A DNA stretch of 64,000 nucleotides from positions 7,761,774 to 7,825,773 of the forward strand of contig JAVTVX010000030.1 in NCBI GenBank assembly GCA_033439265.1, read 5' to 3'. Below, piece after piece: positions 1 to 12,741 of this stretch. A program made the translations under genes and the position numbers. The notes under the pieces were generated by a model. It saw only the letters and a list, made by a program, of their open reading frames with translations, was not told the DNA's origin and did not search any database. This DNA comes from Dillenia suffruticosa (taxonomy: Eukaryota; Streptophyta; Magnoliopsida; Dilleniales; Dilleniaceae). Position 1 is the first letter of the stretch. Every line of letters starts with the position of its first letter.

Positions 1-504
1 ACATATATCACTAATTTCGGGTGTTATAGAGTTCCACAACCAAGACATTACTATTGAATCTTCCTCATCCCATGCATCAAAGCCTTCATCTCCTTCCTTC
101 GGTCCTGTCCCAAGTCAATGGCTTAGTTTTCCCTTTCCTTTCAGAAAAGTTTGGACCAATTGAGACCATTTCAGGTAGTTTTTTCCATTAAGACGATACG
201 CGGGTTGATTGTCCTGCAGGTCGCCAGTTGCTGGTTGGAAATGCTGTTGGTTGCTAGATGACTGTTGAATCTACTCTTGGTCAGACTCTGACATGACTAC
301 CTCTGACATCCTTCAATGGTCGGTTATGAAGGCCAAGAAATAGGTGATAGTTTGGGTTAAGAAAAAAACGACAAATAATTGCCAAAAGTGACTGCAATTA
401 AGGCAAATCACAAACAAGAAGATTGGCTATGAACGCCAGAAAAAACTAAGAATTTCCTAAAAAATAAGCCTTACGGCGATAAAAAATGATTGTAAAAAAG
501 AATT

Positions 505-672
505 GAAGATGGCAATGAAGGCCGATGAAAAAAATTGAAGATGGCAATAAAGGCCAAAAAAAATTGAGATGACAATGAAAGCCGATAAAAAATGGAGATA
601 GCAATAAAGGCCGAAAAGATTAAAGATGGCAATGAAGGCCAATAAAAAATGGAGATGGCAATGAAGGCCGAT
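505..672. repeat. About 30-bp tandem repeat in the copia leader
   Basis: About six degenerate units share the core ATGGCAATGAAGGCC followed by an A-rich spacer of 14-18 bases (units near 509, 541, 570, 597, 626 and 655). They lie between the primer-binding site and gag of the minus-strand copia element, so they are an element-internal minisatellite. The short open frames across it on the minus strand are a product of the repeat. Confidence 0.75.
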
Positions 673-757
673 GATCCCCAAAGGAAACACGAATTCACAA
701 CAATAAAGGTTGCTTGAAGAAGAAAATCCCAGAAAAATCCCTACGGCTCTGATACCA

Positions 758-1060
758 TGTGGTAAATTAGAGAACATTTATTATTTGTGTATTGTACAAG
801 AGCCTCTAATTAGCTATATATACAGAATTTTTCATTGGAAGGAAAATAGCAACTACCCTAATTTTGTATATCCTCTAATCAAGGATTCCTGATTTCCTCT
901 AATCAAGGATTCTTGATTTTCTCTAATAAAAGATTCCTGATTTCCTCTCATTCAAATCAAGGATTCCTGATTTTCTCTCAACCAAATCCCAATATTTTAG
1001 GAAACAAATATTTCAGTAATTCTTAAATTAGGAAAACAAGTTGGAACGTATTTTTCCACA
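758..1060 (-). repeat. 5' LTR of the minus-strand copia element
   Basis: On the plus strand the 303-bp LTR starts TGTGG after the reversed primer-binding site and ends CCACA, giving short inverted ends TGTGG/CCACA. It contains four copies of a 20-odd-base unit around CAAGGATTCCTGATTT (about 870-980). Confidence 0.75.
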
Positions 1061-1489
1061 ATTATGTTGCTTGATGAGGGCAGTTGCTGAAAACAGGAAG
1101 CTTAACAAGTAAAACTTATTTTATTTTCAAAAAAAAAAATTGAAAAAAGAAATTGTTTACTTTTAGTAAACTTTCATTTATAAACTCACAAGTGGAAATG
1201 TAGGAAAAAGAAAAGTTCTCCTCTAGAATATTCTTGGAAAATAAATATTTTTTCAGCAATGTTTCTCATACTACAGTTTGGAGCCTTGATACCTCTGGTA
1301 CTTTCTCTTGCGAACCTTTATTAATCATCTTATTTTCTCCACACTCTCTTCTTTTCTTCTAAACAATTCATTTGGAAGGTAAAGGTTTCTACCAAAGTTA
1401 ATGCTTGACTTGGTCTATAGTACTTAATAAGATAAATATGATTTATTATAAAAAAGAAGACCTTTTAAAGTTATTGCCCCAGATATTTG

Positions 1490-1870
1490 TGTCAGTGGGC
1501 TTGTGCTAATAGCCTCTCTAGTTAGCTTCAGAGAAAATTTAGACTTAGAGGGTTGAGAGATGCTTGTCGCTTTGAAGATGAGCTCTTGTTGCTCTACCTT
1601 TGTGTATTTGGAGGGAGTGGAATGTTAGGATTTAAAAAATCATAGTATTAGCTCTCCTCTCCTTCGAGACAAGATGGTTTTAATGCTTCTCTCTTGGCTC
1701 ATCCTTTAGGTGCCTACAGAGGCTGTAGTTTAGAGGAGTTAATGACTGGATGGGAGTCCTTAACTGCTTTATGTTGTGTTCCTTTTTAGCGCTTGCTGTT
1801 GGAGCTTTATGATTTCTTTTTCCTCTAATACATTTAATATAATTTTTTTTTTGCTATTAAAAAAATACTG
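1490..1870 (+). mobile_element. LINE 3'-end remnant (first of three)
   Basis: One frame reads IWREWNVRI, matching the zinc-finger/tail region (consensus like W-IWxERNxRIF) found at the C-terminus of plant L1-type reverse transcriptase polyproteins. It is followed by LLRDKMVLMLLSW and then an A/T-rich tail near 1830-1870. Two homologous tails occur in other introns of the same gene (about 6.8 and 12.5 kb). The coding part is interrupted by stops and frame changes. No target duplication was resolved. Confidence 0.55.
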
Positions 1871-2226
1871 AAAAAATTTTCCCTTTGGAAAATACTTTTC
1901 GACAAAAAAACTGAGCCTTTAAAAGCCGAATGCAAAGTGAAATCTGAAGTTGTTTTGCTGGTTTAAATTTCTATAGCTTCATTTCTTATTTGATCCCATC
2001 TTTGGTTTTCTGCAAGATTCCTAATTTATTTTTTAACTTCTCCAGAATGATCCGAGTTGATTATGGAGAAGCAGACATTCTGCTTGCATTATAACCACCT
2101 CAAATCTTATGTTCCATAAAACCTCGTATTTTTCTTTTGTCGTTTGTTTGGATAGATGTTGTGACACCTGGTTTTCAATTTGTGCCTGGATAAATAATGT
2201 TTGTGGTTCTGTATTTTGGGTTGCAG

Positions 2227-5200
2227 TTATTCTGTTGCAAATCATGAAGACTGTCGGGTGTCTATGAAGGCACTAAAAATTAGCACTTCCCATTTAGGAG
2301 ATGAGGGAAATGTTCGTGATTTGTTCTTTTCTACAAATATTTCATCCACAACTGTGATTCGTCAGCATGCCTTAGGTGATGGACGTAGTTGTGAAAGTGA
2401 GGGTTCTGCTAATAAAAGTACGTCTGCCGACAGTTGCTTTCTTTTGCATTATGAGGCATGCAGAAATGTGGAGACCATGTGTCCAAAATTTACTGTTCAT
2501 CTACATGATTTCGATCTTCACTGCTATCCTCATATATTTGGGTTGCTAGTGGGATTCTTTGACAGACTATCTAGGTATGGAGTGCATCGTACTCCTGAGG
2601 ACTCTACTCCAACTTTAAATGCTAAAAATGTACAAGTGCCTGGTTTTGGGTTTAAGAGGTTTGGTTTCTCAAACTTTCTCGAATCTTGTTCATCTGAATG
2701 TTCTGAGATTTCTTTGGATCATTTCCCATTTGTTACAATTTTCAATTCTGGTACATTGAGTAGCCTTGAGGGTTCACTTATTTATGGAACGACTGGCTGG
2801 AGGAAATATTTTACTTTGAGAGATCGGAAAATCAGGAGTCCAGATTTAAGTGGGAAAAGGGGTTTGAAATTTGTAAATTCTCTGTCAGGGAAATCTCTGC
2901 TCGGATCAGACACATGCCCAGGTCCGGTTGAGGATAGCCACTGTACCATTGACTTGAATTTGGGTGGGGTCAAAATATATTTTCACGACCAGTCATGCAT
3001 TATTGTGAGAATTACAATGTCTTGTGCTAAATCTTCAATTGCTTTCCACAATGACTGTTTTGACATACTTTGCTCTACTGGAGATTTGATCCTCTCTTCG
3101 TCTTGGTGGAAACAGAAATTCCAAGACTTTCTTTGGGGCCCCTCATCCCCAAACTTTTCTTCTATACTGAATGTACGCATCAGTAGAAGAGTTTCTGGAT
3201 CTGGTTCGGTGATGGAAATTAGCTTTGGTATTCAGCATGTTTGCTGCATTTTACCAACAGAATTTTTGGCAATATTAATTGGTTACTTCTCTTTGCCTGA
3301 TTGGACCACTACTGCAGAGAAGCAGCCTGGTGTAGAGAATCATACAGATATTGAAAATGATGACATCATTTTTTACAAGTTTGAAATATTGGACTCAACT
3401 CTCATTTCACCTGTGGAAAGCAATGACGATCAGTTTTTGAAGCTTGAAATTCCACAGCTGTACTGTAGTTTCATTCAGACAATTTCTCCAATGGATCTTC
3501 TTAAGGACATTCCTCCTGAATGTGTAATTCCTGCACTCAAAGGTGCATCTAGAAATGACAGCATCAATGTATTTGGACAGGATTTATCACTCTCACTCTT
3601 GTTATTTAGCAATGTTGGCGATGTGCCTTTAACGGGTGATGGTGACTCTGGGCATGCAATTATCAACCTAATATCACCCATTAGTGTTGATGTATGGGTG
3701 AGGGTACCATGTGAGAGTCAATCTTATTTTGTTAATTCTCCTAGCGCAACTTATCTCATGGTTAGGGTTTGCAGCTGTCAAATAATAGTTGACGGTGAGC
3801 AACTTTCAAAGGTCATTTGGCTCCTTTTCTATTTTTTTTTTCCGTAATAAACTAATTCTTTATCTTCCTTTGGTGGCAGATAATTTCTTTGTTGAAGGAC
3901 TCAAAGCTCTGCTTAATGTCATAGATCAGTTTTCCTTGGTTGATAATTTATCCAAGTGTTTTGCAACTGATGTCTTACAATTTCTTCAATCCAAGAAAGT
4001 TTTAAAAGAAACAAGGAAAATGCCTCTTGATGTCTCCAGCATGATTTTAACAGAAGCTAGGATTTGTGTTGATTCACTATCAATAAAGTTGTATCACTTG
4101 ATGAGTTCCTTACAACTGATTGCTGTGGCTGAAACACAATTTACATGCTCTCTGTCATTGAGAAATGAAGTGCCTATATTGTTGAATATCTCTTTTTCTC
4201 TGCTCGAATTACATTCGATGGCTTATGCCGTAATTCTAGCTCAGTGCCCTCCCACTGGCTCAAATTCTTCTGCCCTTGATATCCATCTGTCAAGATCAGA
4301 TGACAGCTGTAATGAACTTCTTGTCTCTCTGCCTGCTCTTGATATCTGGCTACATTTGCTTGCTTGGACTGAGATCATTGAACTTTTCAGTTCATTTACT
4401 ATAAAATTAGCTGAAACTCCGGCAACGAAAGATTCACTTGATTTTGAGTGTGCCACCTTGGCCCCAATAGACAAAGCTGAAAATGTGACAGCAGCTGGAA
4501 GCTTGTTGGATTGTTTTGAATTGGAATACCTGAAGCAAGGCACTGATGTCCTGATTGTGAAGTCAGAGAATATTTGCATATCAGTTCACATCCCTCTCTG
4601 GATCAGTGAAGAAGTTTCCAGAAAATCTATGGGACTTGATAGTCTGACTGAAAGACCTCGTACTGTAGCCTGTAACAGAATGGGTGGAAAGCACTGCAAA
4701 ATTGATTTTATTGGAAGTAGTGAATTAGTTGTCAAAGGAAGAAACGCAGCTCTAAAGTCCTGTTTGGAGAAGCTGAGTGGGCAGGTGCTCATATGTGAGG
4801 ATTTGGATGTTCACTCCTGGCCTTTTTTTCAGCTGTTTCAAGTCAACATTAACATTGCAACTAATGATATGCACATGAAGGTCCATATTCAGTGTGATCA
4901 TGCAGATGTGTGGCTTTCTCATCAAGTGCTCTACTTTTGGCATGGCATAGAGTTCAAAATTCCTGGGGAGAGTGCTTCTCCAAATAAATTCAGTAAGATG
5001 GAATGTAAGGTCCAAGCGAGGAAGATTTCATTTCTACTGACTGATGGCCGGGTATCTTTCTTTCTATAACATTAGCATTTCTTCTAAAATTTAGCATTAT
5101 TGCTTTTGTTTGGGCCACTTATGAGAGCTTGTATTGTTTTGTTTTGTCTTGCATTTGTGCGATTAATTTCAATTAAGTAATGCAAATAATCTCTATTTGA

Positions 5201-6148
5201 ATTCTATTATTAGAAAATATTTTAATATAATTATAATAAGTAAATTTTCATAAGATTTTAAATTTGTTAGATGGTTATTTGATGTTAGATGTGTTTATAT
5301 TACTTTAATTTCCAACACTTTGTTCCTATCAATGATATTTATACACTAACCCCATGAAGAAGCAAGAGGAAGTGAATGATACCATCATTATGATGACACA
5401 GGAAACTGTATATTATATTTAGGACAAACATCAATATACCAAAACTAAATAAGGCTTCTTACACTCCTTTTAAACAAAACATCTATCACCGTTCAGCAAA
5501 GTATTTCCCAAGGAACAGATCACCAAAAAAGTATTGAACTTGATATCGTTATGACTAATCACCGAAGCATAGTTTTCATTCATTGATACAGTCAGTTTTC
5601 ATGTCTCAAGTAGCCAGCATCATGTTCCCGCATGCCCCCTGCTTTAGTTTTTCTACCTTTTTGGACCATTAATTTTAACATCTTGTTTATATTTTGACCT
5701 TTACAAATGGCTCTTTTTATATAGCTGTAGATTATCTTATATATGATTTATCATATATATTATTTTTTATTTTAATTTTTTTTTCCTTTAAAAAATATTT
5801 TTTTGATCCTTATAGGATTTGTTTATTAATTTGTATTTTATTTTGTATGAATTACATCTACAAGCTATTGTACTCTGTAAATTTTCAAAATTTATGTAAT
5901 TAGAAGAACTTGTCAACATAATAATAATAACAACAATCCGAGCCTTAATCCTAACAATTGGGATCTGTCATAAAATTCTGGAACCAACAAGAACTTGTCA
6001 ACATCCATTTCATTTTTTTCTCTATAGATACAGATAGTTTTTCACCTCTGTATTTTGATTTATGTGATTTTTTAAAAGAAAAAAACAGTGAATAAAAGAA
6101 AGAAAAATGAATGTATAATATTTGTTTTTTCTCCTCTTTTCTTCTCTT

Positions 6149-6208
<60 letters not shown>

Positions 6209-9200
6209 GAGGGGAGTGTCGGTAAGGAGAAGAGTTCTAAATGTGGGCTTGTTTTATATTTTAAATGCACTTCCATTTACAGGGGGAGAGAAACTTTGTG
6301 TGTGTCAAGCTCGATTAATACTTCTTTTAGGCATTTTTTTAGGTTGGGGGGGGGGGGAGGAGAGAGATGAGACAGAGTTAGAGAAAATATTGGTTATTGA
6401 TATATGCAGGTTTGCTCCACTCTAGTTGTATAGATAGATACCGGCGTAATTAACACATTTGGATGACAGTAATAACTGATGACACTGTGCCTTAATGGCT
6501 GCTGTGGCTGTTGTGCTATGTAATTTGTGCCCTTGATTCTGTCAAGTTTCTATAAATGCTCTAGTAGGCTAATGATCATTGGCACACTAAAAATCTTATC
6601 CAACTATAGTTTGCTATGTGGATTTTGCTCAGTAAGTGTTGGAATAGTGATGAATTTAGAGCTTTCATGGTGAAAAAAGAGTTTGATAGGGAAAACCATA
6701 CTTATTCATGTGAAATTCTTTTAGCCCTGTTGCTATTTATCGTGAATCATGGATTTGTCCTGGAGGTGTCCCTGATTTATTGTTGACAAATTTAGAGGTT
6801 TTGGTGGCTAAAGAGATGCCCCTTTGCTTTGGAAATGTGCTCTTACAGCTGTTTTTTGGTGTATTGGAGGGAATGTAATGCTCGAATCATTTGAAATGAG
6901 AGCATTAATCCCTCTCTCCTTTGTGATAATGTTCTTCTTTTATATATGTATCTCTTTGGGTTCATGCTTTACGAGTGTTTAATGATTATAGTTTAAATGA
7001 TTTGAACAGTGGTTGGAAAATAGTCATTTATTGGCTTTTGTTCTTGATCTCTACTTGTTTAAGCATTAATTTCTTTTTCTCAATATTAGGCCTTTTCCAT
7101 GTTCTCCTTTCTATTTAGTACAACTCTTTTTCTATCAGAAGTATCTTCCCCCATCTGGTCCAATATATGTTTCAAAATTGTCGTTCTTAGTCTGTTAATC
7201 TGGTCTTTTCCTTTTCCTCCGGCAGGAGCTCTGCTCTTCCCTTGGTCTTGTGGGTATGCTAGCTGTTTCGGCAATGCCAGAAACTTCCAAAACTGCTTGC
7301 CATCTCCTCAGTCACCTTCGTAAATTTAGTCAGTCCTGCAAAAAATTCATCATCTAGTCTAGTGATCTTCACCTTGCTCTGTCAACATGATATCAGAGCC
7401 TATCATCCTCCGGCGTGTCTTCAGAGAGTTCAATCACATTTTGTCTAAGTCTATCGTAAGTTAGTCCCAAGCCACTCAAGTCCAGTCACCTTCCAATCAA
7501 GCTAGGGTAGTCACTTGTCGTCCTTCAACCAGCCAAGCTCATCTGCCATTTAGACCAGTGGGAGCTTCCGTAGGACTGCCTTGTGGTCAAGCAGTTACCA
7601 TTATCTCTGTCAAGTTTGGTCTCTATCAAAAAGTTTCTTCTGCCAACTTGTCCGGTAGAAGCTTAGAAAAAAGGTGTTCTCATCATGGTAATTTCTCAGT
7701 TTTCTTAGTAGTACCTGATGGAAGCAACTTTGTTTCTTTTCCAAGTCCTGTCTTCTGTAGCCACCGCAGCATGAACTGATAACTTACATTTTGTCTCTCA
7801 ATCTGGCAACTGTTATTCTGATAATTCTGCTACATCAGACAAATGGCGTAGCACATAAACTCTATAGTTGTCTTAGCAGCTTGTAACTAGGTTGCCGCAT
7901 ATTGTCCATATGGTCTGGCTTGAGGGGGAGTGTTGGAAATAACAACAAGCAAGAACAAACAAGCAAGAAACTTCAACCTTAATTGCTACCCCAGCTGGAA
8001 TTTTAAAAGGGAGAGAATATATGGGAATACTACACAAACAAGCAAGAACAAAGTATTATTATTTGTACAGACAATAATTGCATGGTCTTCTGGGAATACT
8101 ACGCAAACAAGCAAGAACAAAGTATTATTTTTTGTCCAGACAACAATTGCATGGTCTTCTCAATAAGTTCTGCACTTCTAAGAAGAAACTTTGGGACATA
8201 AAATGGGAGCTGGAATGACATAATTTAATTAAGTCTAATATGCTCTCCTTGACAATAAGGAAGCCTTCCTATCATTCAACCTTTTAGAAATATCTGGTAG
8301 GGGTAATATTTTGAGGTTCATTTTTTTTTGGGGCTTGTGTTTGAAATAACTGTTCTGGTAGGCTCTTTTATATTTATTTCTTGCTAATTTTTCTTTACAC
8401 ATTTGATGTAGTGGAGCTGTAATGGACCCTTATTGGAATTTCTTTTGAGGAACTTGCTGCTGCATGCTGCCATTGCCGAAACAAACCTGGAGGGTTCAAT
8501 AAGAGGTGATCTTGAAGTGAACTACAATAACATCCACAAGGTATATTGATAATGAATGTATCAACTCTAATTTTCCCTCTCAAATCAATGATATGTTAAT
8601 ATGGCTGCGTTGGTTGAACATGTACATGATCTTAGGCATTGTGGGAGCCTTTTGTAGAGCCCTGGAAGTTTCAGATAAAATTGTTGCGGAAGCATGAGAC
8701 AAGTTCTCTGCTGAATACTTCCATGATGACAGATATCCATCTCAAATCGTCAGAACAGTTGAACCTGAACCTTACAGAGTCCCTTATTGAGGTGCTTGTC
8801 TTTTACCATTTTATCTACTGGATTGCCTTTTTGTCTTATTAAACTTGCTGCGGTGAACTTTAACCTATTCTAGATTTTGTTTGACAAAGAACGATCTCTT
8901 AAATTCGATCTTTATCTCTTATGGTGATTCTGGAAGATAACTGGTCATGAATAGAGAACCTTGCCCCTTGAATTATTCAATGACCATTGTTGTATTATCT
9001 TTTTATTTATCTACTTTTTTGGTTCAATAGGTGTCTCATGGGTGTAGGGCTACACAATTAGGGTAACCCTCCCCATGCATTCACTAAATAAATCAAGATC
9101 ACTACTAAGACTCAAACTTGCCTCTGAGAAAGCTGCTAGTGCATGAAAAGTCTATGCCCACGTGCACCATTATGGCATTATTAACTTAAAAAAGAAAAGT

Positions 9201-12200
9201 GGGAAAAACACCCATACATATGCACACGCAAACATCTCAATTGGCATTCATTCGCTTATTCCATTTTATTTCTTAAAGGCTGTCTTCAGGGCAGTGGAGA
9301 TGATTACTGCTGCTTGGGGTTTCATGGGACCAGAAAGTCTTCCACAAGGCTTTGCATGCATGAATCATCAGAATGACGAGATTGTAGGAGTAGGCAGATA
9401 TGCTCCCTACGTGCTTCAAAACTTGACTTCATTGCCTCTTGCTTTCCGCGTGTATCAAGGGATGGTTAATGAGAATGAAGTTGATATCTCCAAGAGGAAA
9501 GATGAGAATATTGTGCAACCAGGTTCTTCTGTGCCCATTTATATAAATGAAACACCAGAGGAACAATTTTCTCGGTATAGGCCTGCTAATTCTTCAGACA
9601 GACTCAATGAGAAGCAATCAAGTGGGGTGGCTCAGCACCATATCACTATCCAATTTGATGGGACATCTACACCTTCAACACCTATTTCAATGGATCTTGT
9701 TGGTCTTACGTATTTTGAGGTGGATTTTTCTAAGGCTACAAATAAGGTGGATACAAACGTGGATGAGGATGCTTCGAAGCACTACAAAAGCACTGAAGGG
9801 GAAAATGGAATTGATGCAGCTGCTGCTTTTGTTGTACCTGTTGTTTTTGATGTCTCTGTGCAACGGTACAGCAAGTTGGTTCGGCTGTACTCGACGGTAT
9901 GTTTGTAATAATTTAGGAATTGCATTGCAGGAGATTATTCAATTTACCTCTGGTATTTCTGATTTATAGGTCATCCTCCTAAATGCAACTTCCATGCCTT
10001 TGGAGCTGAGATTTGACATACCATTTGGTGTATCCCCAAAGGTATTCACACCTTATACATCTAAAGATAACCTTGAGATTGCTGCTTCTCCCCTTGACAC
10101 TGCATTAATGTTCTGCTTCTTTTTGTTCTTCCAGATCCTAGATCCAGTATACCCTGGGCAGGGATTTCCATTGCCTATTCATTTGGCTGAGGCAGGTCGC
10201 ATGAGGTGGCGGCCGGTTGGCAACACTTATCTTTGGAGTGAAGCCCATAACCTCTCACATCTACTTTCACATGAAGGCAGGGTTGGACTTCTGAGATCCT
10301 TTGTGTGCTACCCATCTAAGCCAAGTACAGATCCATTTCGCTGCTGCTTATCTTTACAGGATATATGCTTACCTTCGTCCACGAAGCCAATGAAGTACTC
10401 ACCTGTACACATGGTGGGTGCTACTTTGCAATCACTGGAAATGAACGGTGCAACGCATGATCATGTGGATATATCCAAGAAGCGACTTATTCACCAAATT
10501 ACCTTGAGTACCCCTTTAGTAATAAAAAACTACCTTCCAGTGACAGTGTCCTTGACCATTGAAAGTGGGGGAATCAATCGTACTTTACTTCTGTCAGAGG
10601 TTTGTGATTTCTTTCCCTTATGGATACCTGTCAGGCGTTTTTGGCTACTTCTGTTATTTGTAATTTTTTATGATGATGCTCCATCTAGTCATTAAACTGG
10701 TAAGTTTATTTTATCAGGTGGAAACTTCCCTTTTCCATGTGGATTCTTCACATGAACTTGGACTAGACTTTCTTATGAATGGATTCAGACCTACAAATTT
10801 GAAGTTCCCACGTGCAGAAACATTTAGTGCAATGGCTAAATTTAGCGGAACCAAGTTTTCTACGTCAGAAATCCTGACCTTTGATTCTATTTCATCTGAT
10901 GGTAACTAGTGGCACTAGTTTTTTCCTTCTTGGTATTACTATCATATATGGCATTATCATCTGATCTTCTTTCTTTTAGGCAGCACATATGTTACCATTG
11001 AAAAGGTAATGGATGCTTTCTCTGGTTCTAGAGAAATCTGCATTTTTGTTCCATTTCTGCTGTATAACTGTGCTGGATTTCCAATCACAATTTTGGACTC
11101 TGCTGGCGAAATGAGACAGAAAGGCTGCACTATTCCTTCATGTTATAATTTGTTTGAGGGTGAACACCTTTCTGGGAGTAAAGATGGTCTCAGTCTTGTA
11201 AGTTCTACGCAGCTCTCATGCACTACAGCGTCACATAGAGATTTTCCAATGAATTCTTCGACAAAAGTTCACTTCGTGTCAATCAGAAACAGTGTTGCTT
11301 CACCTGTGGGGAGGTTCTCAAATCAACCTCTAACTTCTTCTGGGTTCTCTAAGATTCTCCATGAAGAGTCTGAAAAAACTGATTTTGGGATTCAAGAAGC
11401 TTCTTTAGGAAAAGTGGCAATCAGACAAAGCACAACAGTGCAGTCCAGTTTAGAACCTTCCACGATCGTACATCATAAGCAAAGAGGTGTTAGGCCTTAC
11501 ATGTATTCCCCTAATCCAAATTTATCTGCAAGCGAGATAATGGTTAGAGTGCGGCAGTGGCTGCCTTATTGTGCTGAGGGAAACATATTAAATTCTTCAT
11601 GGTCGGCCCCTTTTTTCCTTGTCTCTCCAAGTGGTTCAAGTTGTGTTCTTGTTCCACAATCTCCTACAAATGCTGCATTTATAATCTCTGTAACATCTAG
11701 TCCAGTTGCGGGACCATTTTCTGGTAGAACAAGAGCAGTAACCTTCCAGCCCAGGTATTTCTTTGACATGACAATGAGAAGTTTTTTTTTTTTTTATACT
11801 ACAAATTTCTTTATTGTTCTTCTTTTTGCATAAACTGATATGTATATGTCTAAATGTATTTTATGTTCTTCTTAATCCATATCTCTGCAGATATGTCATT
11901 AGTAATGCATGCACCAAAGACCTGTGTTTTAAGCAGAAGGGAACCGATTTTGTTTCCTATTTGGGTATTGGACAACATTCTCATCTTCATTGGACCGATA
12001 CAACAAGGTATACCATAGTTGGTTCCAGAAATTCCAAAAACTCATGAGCTTACATTCTGCTACTTTGTATGCCTATTTGTTGTTGCACATAATTTCTTTA
12101 TTATAAATGAGAACATTAGTACTATTTGTAGCAAACATAGCATCAAATTTCCTTTTACTCCTCCCCCAGCACAAATAAAGAAGGATGAAACAGATTTCCC

Positions 12201-12707
12201 AATGACTCTAAACTGCCCTCACAGAACAAAATAGTCAAGTCAGTTATGATGGCTCTAATCTATTAACAATGGCTTGAAACTATCTCTGGGCATGTCCCTG
12301 AATTTCCACAGCAGAAGAAAATTATACAAAAGAAATAGATGGGAAGGAGATGAAGATACAAAGAACATAGGGATACCCAAGGATCGTAGTTTTCAATACC
12401 ATAAGGGTGAGCTGAAAGAGAGGGAATAATTTGTCGTTTGTCCTAGAGATCTTCCTAATCTACTTTTGAGTAGTTTAGAGGCTTCTGAGGGTAGAAGGAT
12501 GCTCCTTGCTTTTGGAAAATTCTCTTATTTCCCTTTGTAAATGTATCTGGATGGAGCGAAATGCTAGAATCTTATGTTGATGTTCTTGGGGATAAGATTG
12601 TATTTTGTTTCTCCATTGGCTCATGCAAATGGGGTCTTTCGAAATTATTGTCTTGAGGATTTGTAGAGGGATTGAAAGCATTCATCCATTAATTCTGTGT
12701 TTTTCTT

Positions 12708-12741
<34 letters not shown>

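Larger units (their letters stand above)
1..1060 (-). mobile_element. Copia-type LTR retrotransposon, 5' part, minus strand
   Basis: A fossil copia element lies on the minus strand and runs off the left edge. Read on the minus strand, the first 300 bases encode the copia gag N-terminal region, with recognisable words such as YRLNGKNYLKWS and WDEEDS. Then come a low-complexity leader (about 360-690), a primer-binding site matching the initiator-tRNA-Met type TGGTATCAGAGC (about 745-757), and the 5' LTR (758-1060). The element sits in an intron of the VPS13 gene, opposite to the host gene. Its reading frame looks decayed. The right-hand target duplication would be near 1061-1065, but the partner lies outside the window. 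Confidence 0.8.

Noticed and set aside
457-777. Minus-strand open frames of repeated LPSLPSLIF-like residues
   Set aside because: They are translations of the roughly 30-bp tandem repeat in the copia leader, not a gene.
2201-2226. Upstream extension of the first VPS13 exon
   Set aside because: TTGCAG at 2221-2226 is a good acceptor and the upstream residues do not resemble the family; the exon starts at 2227.
3795-3847. Read-through of the first exon to 3847
   Set aside because: A donor after 3794 joins the next exon in phase and restores the family sequence; the extension is intron.
6111-6425. Open frame with RERERERE
   Set aside because: Produced by the GA microsatellite in a VPS13 intron.
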